A DNA stretch of 31,129 nt from contig CAMNHT010000002.1 in assembly GCA_946539625.1 (NCBI GenBank), forward strand, positions 1 through 31,129, read 5' to 3'. A program made the translations under genes and the position numbers. Source of the stretch: an uncultured Clostridia bacterium (GTDB lineage: Bacteria > Bacillota_A > Clostridia > Christensenellales > CAG-138). Below the pieces are notes generated by a model, which was not told the DNA's origin, did not search any database, and worked only from the letters and a program-made list of their open reading frames with translations. How positions within the stretch are numbered: position 1 is the first letter of the stretch; each line of letters begins with the position of its first letter. This document shows positions 26,588 to 31,129 of the stretch, piece after piece.

Positions 26588-26830
26588 ATGGCAAAGAAAA
26601 CGGATGGAAAGCTGAAGATCCTGTACGTAAAGGACATCCTGGAAAACGAGTTTATCAACGGTCGGACGGTTTCGATGCGCGAGATCCTTATAAAGCTGTC
26701 CGAACGCGGTATTTGTGCCGAACGCAAGAGCGTGTCGGACGACCTGAAGCTTTTACGCCGGTACGGACTGCCGGTCGTATGCATCCGGCGCGGAAAAGCG
26801 ACGGTCTATACGTTAGAAAAATCGCCCTGA
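26588..26830 (+). CDS. Stand-alone winged-helix DNA-binding protein (WYL-regulator N-terminal type)
   Basis: The 80-residue product corresponds to the N-terminal winged helix of WYL-domain (YafY-like) regulators. It has the KLKILYVKDILENEF helix, the MREILIKLSERGICAERKSV turn with recognition helix (SVSDDLKLLRRYG) and a short C-terminal wing (VVCIRRGKATVYTL). WYL regulators are normally about 300 residues, with an effector-binding WYL domain after this part. Here the stop at 26830 is followed within 5 bases by the promoter of the next gene, so no WYL domain is present in any frame. A GGAAAGGAGG ribosome binding site and the nearby palindrome support a real gene. It probably represses its own or a divergent gene; the regulated signal is unknown. 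Confidence 0.8.
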   Translation: MAKKTDGKLKILYVKDILENEFINGRTVSMREILIKLSERGICAERKSVSDDLKLLRRYGLPVVCIRRGKATVYTLEKSP

Positions 26831-26834
26831 CCCG

Positions 26835-26863
26835 TGGACAAAGCGGACGGAATGCGATATACT
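26835..26863 (+). promoter_or_regulatory. SigA-type promoter of the oligoendopeptidase gene
   Basis: TGGACA (26835-26840), a 17-base spacer and TATACT (26858-26863) start 5 bases after the previous stop. An AAAGGAG ribosome binding site follows at about 26881-26887. Confidence 0.8.
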
Positions 26864-26895
26864 GTTATTTGTATATCAAGTAAAGGAGAACGAAC

Positions 26896-28677
26896 ATGCA
26901 GGCAAGAAAAGACATGGACCCGAAATTTATGTGGGACTTTACACACATGTACGCAAGCGACGAGGCGTGGGAAGCGGAGCTTTCCGCCATCGTTTCGGAA
27001 CTTCCGAAGATCGCGGCGATCGAAGGCACGCTCGGCAATTCCCGCGAGAGCTTCAAGGCAGGCATTGACACGGTCTATACGCTGATGCAGCGGCTGGAAA
27101 AGGCATACATCTACGCGATGCTGCACAAGAGCGCGGACGGTTCCGACCCGAAGCACCAGGAGATGGACGGCAAGGCGACGAGCGCGTTCGTGCAGTTTTC
27201 GACGATGACGGCGTTTATGGACCCCGAGATCCTCAGTATCCCCGAGGAGAAGCTCAACGCGTTCCTGGCGCCGGATGAAATGAAGCCCTACCGCTTCATG
27301 ATCGAAAACATCACCCGCACCCGCGCGCATACGCTCGACGCGCAGCGCGAGCGCATGCTGGCAATGATGGGCGACGCGGCACAGGCGCCGCACGACGCAT
27401 ACGCCATGCTGACGAACGTCGATATGGAGCTGCCGAAGATCCACGACGCCGAAGGCAACGAGGTTCAGCTGACCGCGGGCAACTTCGGCGTATACCGCGA
27501 AAGCCCGGTCCGCGCCGTCCGCGAGGAAGCGTTCAACGCCATGTTCGGCACATATAAGAAATACATCAACACATTCGCGGCGCTCTACGGCGGCAACGTG
27601 AAGCAGGACCAGTTCATGTCGGACGTGCGCGGCTATCAGAGCGCGTGCGAAGCGGCGCTGTCCCGCAACAACATCCCCGTCTCCGTCTACGACAGCCTCA
27701 TTGAGGCGGTCCACGAGAGCCTGCCGACGATGCGCGAATACCTCGAGCTTCGAAAGGAAGCGCTGGGTCTTGAGAAAATCGACATGTTCGACCTCTACTG
27801 CCCGATGGTGAAGGACGTCGAGTTCAAGGTCCCGTTCGAGGAAGCAAAGAAGCTCGTGAAGGCGGCGACGCTGCCGCTCGGCGAAGGCTATCAGAAGCTT
27901 CTGGATAAGGCGTATTCTGAGAACTGGATGGACGTCTACGAGAACAAGGGCAAGCGCAGCGGCGCGTTCTCCTGCGGCGTATTCGGCGTGCATCCCTACG
28001 TGATGCTGAACTACACCGACGCGCTCGACGACGCGTACACCACCGCGCATGAGCTCGGTCACGCCATGCATTCCTATAAGTCCGACAGCACGCAGGACTA
28101 CATGAACCACGACTACTGCATCTTCGTCGCCGAGGTTGCCTCGACCGTCAACGAAGTGCTGCTCACCAAGTACCTCTTAAAGACCGAGACCGACAAGGCA
28201 CGCCGCGCGTATGTGCTGAATCACTTCCTCGAAGGCTTCCGCACCACGCTGTTCCGTCAGACGCTGTTTGCGGAGTTCGAGCGCAAGGCGCACGAAGCGT
28301 ACCAGAACGGCGAACCGCTGACCGCGGAGAAGCTGACGGCGATCTACCGCTCGCTCGTCGAGCTCTACTACGAAGGCGCTGAGGTGCCGGAGAACATCGC
28401 CTATGAATGGGCATTCATCCCGCACTTCTACACCGCGTTCTACGTCTTCCAGTACGCGACGGGCTTCTCCTCCGCCGTTGCGATCGCGTCGCACATTGTC
28501 GAGACCGGCGACGCCGAGGGATATTTGAAGTTCCTCACCACCGGCGGCAGCGACTATCCGCTGAACGAGCTGAAGATCGCAGGCGTCGACCTCACGAGCC
28601 CGCAGCCGGTCAAGGACGCGCTGAAGGTCTTCGGCGACTGCGTCCGCGAGCTTCGTGAGCTTCTCAGGGAGCTGTAA
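26896..28677 (+). CDS. pepF: Oligoendopeptidase F, M3 family metallopeptidase
   Basis: The 593-residue product has the usual length and helical build of PepF. The zinc site is HELGH (His385, Glu386, His389) with the third ligand Glu413 in FVAEVAST. Upstream is the PepF-type GVFGVHPYVMLNYTDALDD strand and downstream the substrate-contacting HFYTAFYVFQYATGFSSA. No signal peptide is present, so it is cytoplasmic and degrades oligopeptides of roughly 7-17 residues. It has its own promoter and is followed after 17 bases by a small lipoprotein gene, with which it may be co-transcribed. The start at 26896 follows AAAGGAG by 8 bases. Confidence 0.95.
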   Translation: MQARKDMDPKFMWDFTHMYASDEAWEAELSAIVSELPKIAAIEGTLGNSRESFKAGIDTVYTLMQRLEKAYIYAMLHKSADGSDPKHQEMDGKATSAFVQFSTMTAFMDPEILSIPEEKLNAFLAPDEMKPYRFMIENITRTRAHTLDAQRERMLAMMGDAAQAPHDAYAMLTNVDMELPKIHDAEGNEVQLTAGNFGVYRESPVRAVREEAFNAMFGTYKKYINTFAALYGGNVKQDQFMSDVRGYQSACEAALSRNNIPVSVYDSLIEAVHESLPTMREYLELRKEALGLEKIDMFDLYCPMVKDVEFKVPFEEAKKLVKAATLPLGEGYQKLLDKAYSENWMDVYENKGKRSGAFSCGVFGVHPYVMLNYTDALDDAYTTAHELGHAMHSYKSDSTQDYMNHDYCIFVAEVASTVNEVLLTKYLLKTETDKARRAYVLNHFLEGFRTTLFRQTLFAEFERKAHEAYQNGEPLTAEKLTAIYRSLVELYYEGAEVPENIAYEWAFIPHFYTAFYVFQYATGFSSAVAIASHIVETGDAEGYLKFLTTGGSDYPLNELKIAGVDLTSPQPVKDALKVFGDCVRELRELLREL

Positions 28678-28694
28678 GGAAGGGGGCTTTCGAA

Positions 28695-29099
28695 ATGAGC
28701 CGGAAACGGCTGACCGTCTTGTTGCTATCCGCGGTTTTGCTGCTGTCGATCGGCTGCGCAAAAACCAGCCAGCTGAAAGGCGTGTGGGTCCTGGAAACCT
28801 CCTTTGTGTATCGGGACGCAAACCGATATCAGCAGGAACCTCTGACGGTGTTCATGGTATACTCGTTTGACGGGAACGGGAACGGCACCGAAACAGCCTA
28901 TGCCGACGGCGCGTCGGTCACGGTCACGTTTTCGTACAAAAGCGTTCGCGACGAGGGAAGCTTCCCCGCCCGAGACTGCCTGCTGCTTGACGGAAAGACG
29001 CGGATCCCGTACGCATTCACCGGCGACAACCTCGTGCTCAACATCACGGACGAGAGCGGCGTCCGCCACAGGCTGGAGTTTCGCCGCATCTCCGATTGA
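28695..29099 (+). CDS. Hypothetical small lipoprotein
   Basis: The 134-residue product has a lipoprotein signal (LLLSAVLLLSIGC, Cys21). A compact all-beta domain of about 105 residues follows, starting LKGVWVLETSFVY and ending GVRHRLEFRRISD. The alternation of strands and the GxW near the start resemble lipocalin-like or DUF5640-like extracellular lipoproteins, but I cannot name a family with confidence. An AAGGGGG ribosome binding site lies 8 bases before the ATG, within the 17-base gap after pepF, so it is probably the last gene of that operon. A MITE-like element begins 9 bases after its stop, followed by a terminator. The function is unknown. Confidence 0.8.
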   Translation: MSRKRLTVLLLSAVLLLSIGCAKTSQLKGVWVLETSFVYRDANRYQQEPLTVFMVYSFDGNGNGTETAYADGASVTVTFSYKSVRDEGSFPARDCLLLDGKTRIPYAFTGDNLVLNITDESGVRHRLEFRRISD

Positions 29100-29108
29100 C
29101 ACGCTGAA

Positions 29109-29300
29109 CAGACTGTTGGGAAGGGAGACAGAATTCGTGTTTTCGCGACGGAGCTATACTAAAGTATGCGACCGAGCGAAAACGCGGATAATTTGCGGCG
29201 AAATAATAGAAAGAAAGGGCGCCCTCGCGCCCTTTCATCCGACAAGTATTCATTTGAACCATCTCGCCGCAAATGGTCTGACCCCTTTTACGACAGTCTG
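29109..29300. mobile_element. MITE-like non-coding element with nested inverted repeats
   Basis: The ends are inverted repeats: CAGACTGTTGGGAAGGG at 29109-29125 is answered by CCCCTTTTACGACAGTCTG at 29282-29300. Inside are an imperfect long hairpin (29136-29186, arms GTTTTCGC / GCGAAAAC), a pair ATTTGCGGCGA (29191-29201) and TCGCCGCAAAT (29264-29274), and nested in it GAAAGGGCGC (29213-29222) / GCGCCCTTTC (29227-29236). No frame of meaningful length has a ribosome binding site. The architecture fits a miniature inverted-repeat element or a structured dispersed repeat. No clear target duplication is visible, so mobility is inferred. Confidence 0.6.
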
Positions 29301-29302
29301 AA

Positions 29303-29325
29303 GCGCCGCACCTGCGGCGCTTTTT
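29303..29325 (+). terminator. Rho-independent terminator
   Basis: GCGCCGC (29303-29309) pairs with GCGGCGC (29314-29320) around ACCT, followed by five T. It directly follows the right end of the inverted-repeat element and would end transcription from the pepF operon before the next promoter. Confidence 0.88.
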
Positions 29326-29331
29326 CCATGC

Positions 29332-29360
29332 TTGCAGCCGGTTTTGTACCGTGCTATAAT
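29332..29360 (+). promoter_or_regulatory. SigA-type promoter giving a leaderless mRNA for the M15 gene
   Basis: TTGCAG (29332-29337), a 17-base spacer and TATAAT (29355-29360) end only 7 bases before the ATG at 29368. The expected transcript start is at 29367-29368, and no ribosome binding site exists between. Confidence 0.85.
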
Positions 29361-29367
29361 AAAAAGT

Positions 29368-30813
29368 ATGAAACAGCATTATTTTCGGAAAACCATTCTT
29401 TTGATCCTGCTCGCGGGCGTCATGCTCGCGTGCAATACGAACGTACAGCCCTCCGCGCCCGTTGAAACGGAAGCGCCGGTCGAAACGCCTGCGCCCGTCG
29501 AGGAAACGGAGATCAGCGCGGAAACGGTCGCGACCCCTGTCATGACGGAAGTCCCGCTGCCGACGCTGCCGCCGACGCCCTCGCCGACCCCCGAGCCGAC
29601 GCCGACGCCCGAGCCGACCCCTTCGCCAACGCCGGAACCTGATCCGATCACCTTTACGGAATCGGTCGATATGCCCATGCCGGATCCGAACAGTCCGATC
29701 ATGAAGGGACACCCGTTCCGCATCGACGGCACGGTGCAGTCGATCGCGCCGCTTCTTCGGATCTATGCGTGCGTAAAGAACAGCGGCGGCAAGGTCGTGA
29801 TCGAGGCGGAGCAGACCTTCGAGGAAAGCGAAAACGTGACGGAATGCCGGCTTTTTGATCTGACGTTCTCGAAGGAGATCGACTGCATCTCCGAAAACCT
29901 GCGTTTTGAAAAGCTGTCCGCGGGAAGCTATGTTCTCGAGATCTCCGCCGAAGACGCGGCGGGGCACAGCGCGGATCTCGTTACCGCAAACCTTACGGTC
30001 ACGTCCGACAGGAAGGTGCAGCTTTTGCCCAACAACCTCCGCGGCAACTATACGACCGCGCTCGCGTTCTTCGGCTCGCCGGAGCGGTTCCTGTTCCGCT
30101 ATTCGTTCAAGGAGGACGGCAAAAAGATCGCGATCGACAGCGCGTGGCTGAAAGAATACGACGCCGAAGCGGTCGTGATCAACGGCAAGAAATGGCGCTG
30201 CCATATTGACGCCGTGCCGTACTTTGAGCAGGCGGGGCAATACATGGAGAATACATATATCCGCGTCCACGGCGACAAGCTGGATACCGGCGCGGTGTGC
30301 CTGAAATACCTCGTTGAAATGAACGGAACAGCCGTTCGGCGGTTCGTCAATTCGGGGGATTTTATCAGCCACCACTCCTTCGGCACGGCGGTCGACATCA
30401 ACGCATATACGCCGAGCCACCGCAATGTGCTCAGCAACCGCGACAAGATCTATCACGAGGTTACAGATAACCTGACCTATAATGGCATCATCGAATACAA
30501 GGACAAGCTCGTTTATGACTTCACCTATACGGGAAGCGCTCCCGCAGGCAGAAAGGACGTTCCCGAACCGCTGATGAACTACCTGCTCTATGAGCTTGCG
30601 TTCTTCCGTGCGGGCTTTTCCTGGGGACTCTATTATCCGCACACCTGCGACGGCATGCACTTTTCGCTCACCGAGCTTTCGCCGACGCTGTTCGAGGAGG
30701 GACCGTACGCAATGCGCAAGGTCTTTACCTACATCGAGGATGTTCAGGCGTCGCCCTCCCCCGAAGCGGAACCGACCGACACGGAATTGCCGCAAGATAC
30801 GCCCGCCCCGTAA
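29368..30813 (+). CDS. M15 family D,D-carboxypeptidase-like lipoprotein
   Basis: The 481-residue product has a lipoprotein signal (LLAGVMLAC, Cys22). A long stalk rich in Pro, Glu and Thr follows (about 28-95, with PTPSPTPEPTPTPEP-type repeats), then an immunoglobulin-like region (about 115-212) and a C-terminal M15/VanY-type peptidase domain (about 290-455). Zinc motifs are present: SHHSFGTAVD with His336 and Asp343, and DGMHF with His431. Such enzymes trim peptidoglycan stem peptides (D-Ala-D-Ala or L-Ala-D-Glu bonds). It would act on the cell wall from a membrane anchor, the stalk giving reach. The ATG at 29368 has no ribosome binding site but sits at the predicted transcript start. It ends with a Pro/Glu/Thr tail and is followed by a hairpin terminator. 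Confidence 0.88.
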   Translation: MKQHYFRKTILLILLAGVMLACNTNVQPSAPVETEAPVETPAPVEETEISAETVATPVMTEVPLPTLPPTPSPTPEPTPTPEPTPSPTPEPDPITFTESVDMPMPDPNSPIMKGHPFRIDGTVQSIAPLLRIYACVKNSGGKVVIEAEQTFEESENVTECRLFDLTFSKEIDCISENLRFEKLSAGSYVLEISAEDAAGHSADLVTANLTVTSDRKVQLLPNNLRGNYTTALAFFGSPERFLFRYSFKEDGKKIAIDSAWLKEYDAEAVVINGKKWRCHIDAVPYFEQAGQYMENTYIRVHGDKLDTGAVCLKYLVEMNGTAVRRFVNSGDFISHHSFGTAVDINAYTPSHRNVLSNRDKIYHEVTDNLTYNGIIEYKDKLVYDFTYTGSAPAGRKDVPEPLMNYLLYELAFFRAGFSWGLYYPHTCDGMHFSLTELSPTLFEEGPYAMRKVFTYIEDVQASPSPEAEPTDTELPQDTPAP

Positions 30814-30903
30814 ACCGAGCGTACGCAAAAAGCAGGCATCTTCGGGGCGTACTCCGTAAAGAAGTTGCTTTGAGGCTGCAATTACCGGCTCAATAAGATA
30901 TAG

Positions 30904-30935
30904 AATCGGCGTGACCGCAAAGGTCACGCCGATTT
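30904..30935. terminator. Bidirectional terminator hairpin
   Basis: AATCGGCGTGACC (30904-30916) pairs perfectly with GGTCACGCCGATT (30922-30934) around GCAAA. Only a short T run follows on the plus strand. It lies between the M15 gene and the convergent partial gene. The rest of 30814-31036 holds nothing else I can support. Confidence 0.7.
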
Positions 30936-31036
30936 CGTCGCTCTATTCTGGTTTTTGTGGGGCAAGATCCGATGCTCGCTATCACTGCGGACAACAAAAG
31001 ACTTGCCCGACAAACAGGAAGTTGGCGATCTGCCTT

Positions 31037-31129
31037 TTACAGCTTTTTGCAGGTATATCCGCCGTAGATCAATGAGCCGTCGCCGAATTCAAACACGGGC
31101 GAATACCGCTTGATCCCGAATTTATCGTC
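31037..31129 (-). CDS. C-terminal fragment of an unknown minus-strand gene (partial)
   Basis: From the window edge the minus strand is open for 30 codons, ending at a TAA at 31039-31037. The fragment reads DDKFGIKRYSPVFEFGDG and continues SLIYGGYTCKKL to the stop. The composition is protein-like, and the direction matches the terminator hairpin at 30904-30935. The fragment is too short to assign a family. Confidence 0.5.
   Translation of the reverse strand, partial: DDKFGIKRYSPVFEFGDGSLIYGGYTCKKL

Noticed and set aside
29136..29274. CRISPR-like repeats
   Set aside because: The repeats are inverted and nested, not direct and regularly spaced, and there are no cas genes in the window.
30814..30860. 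Short protein-like frame after the M15 gene (AGIFGAYSVKKLL then stop)
   Set aside because: No start codon with a ribosome binding site and too short; it may be chance or a remnant.
29044..30927. Long minus-strand open frame opposite the M15 gene
   Set aside because: It spans a terminator, a repeat element and a promoter, has highly biased composition (Arg/Gly stretches opposite the Pro-rich stalk), and the plus strand encodes a complete zinc peptidase.

Overview
The window (about 31 kb, GC-rich) reads as a chromosomal segment of a Gram-positive, probably gut-dwelling Clostridia-type Firmicute. Supporting signs are strong AGGAGG-type ribosome binding sites, consensus TTGACA/TATAAT promoters, many lipobox lipoproteins, single-membrane architecture, and ABC sugar import with surface-anchored glycosidases. 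I cannot fix the genus. No rRNA, tRNA, CRISPR array, transposase or phage gene is visible.

Region by region. 1-918 (minus): an ECF sigma factor overlapping a membrane-anchored anti-sigma-like gene (cut by the window edge), behind a non-housekeeping ECF-type promoter. 919-1562: a gene-free block of short intergenic repeats. 1563-3605 (minus): nitroreductase-family flavoprotein and MATE efflux pump as an operon, expressed divergently from a HAD phosphatase (3726-4391). 4388-5301: a perfect consensus promoter driving an ECF-transporter S component and an overlapping CsoR-family metal sensor. 5410-6147: two small unknown membrane proteins. 6271-8422: a second ECF sigma factor coupled to a 540-residue protein with one membrane segment and a large ectodomain. 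8558-9298: a purine nucleoside/methylthionucleoside phosphorylase.

9349-25231 is the core: a carbohydrate utilisation locus. Reading down the minus strand: two small membrane proteins, a lipoprotein GH53 endo-beta-1,4-galactanase, a sugar-binding lipoprotein with a C-terminal beta-rich module, MalF- and MalG-type permeases, an MsmX/UgpC-type ATPase, then a separate operon with GH2 beta-galactosidase, GH36-like alpha-galactosidase and a cytoplasmic M28 peptidase. A GH13 alpha-amylase-family lipoprotein is transcribed divergently. The simplest model is surface cleavage of (arabino)galactan and alpha-glucan, uptake of oligosaccharides through the ABC importer, and hydrolysis in the cytoplasm. 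The layout resembles the Bacillus gan system, with GH2 in place of GH42 and added alpha-galactosidase, amylase and peptidase.

25405-31129: a NAGPA-domain lipoprotein (minus); an 80-residue stand-alone winged-helix protein behind a promoter and a 14-bp palindrome; PepF-type M3 oligoendopeptidase with a small lipoprotein; a roughly 190-bp MITE-like inverted-repeat element; an M15 D,D-carboxypeptidase-like lipoprotein whose promoter predicts a leaderless mRNA; and the last 30 codons of an unknown minus-strand gene.

The most novel-looking items are the inverted-repeat element at 29109-29300, the WYL-less regulator with its palindrome, the CsoR/ECF-S pairing with a GC palindrome abutting its promoter, the sugar-binding protein's extra module, and the two small membrane proteins linked to the galactanase.
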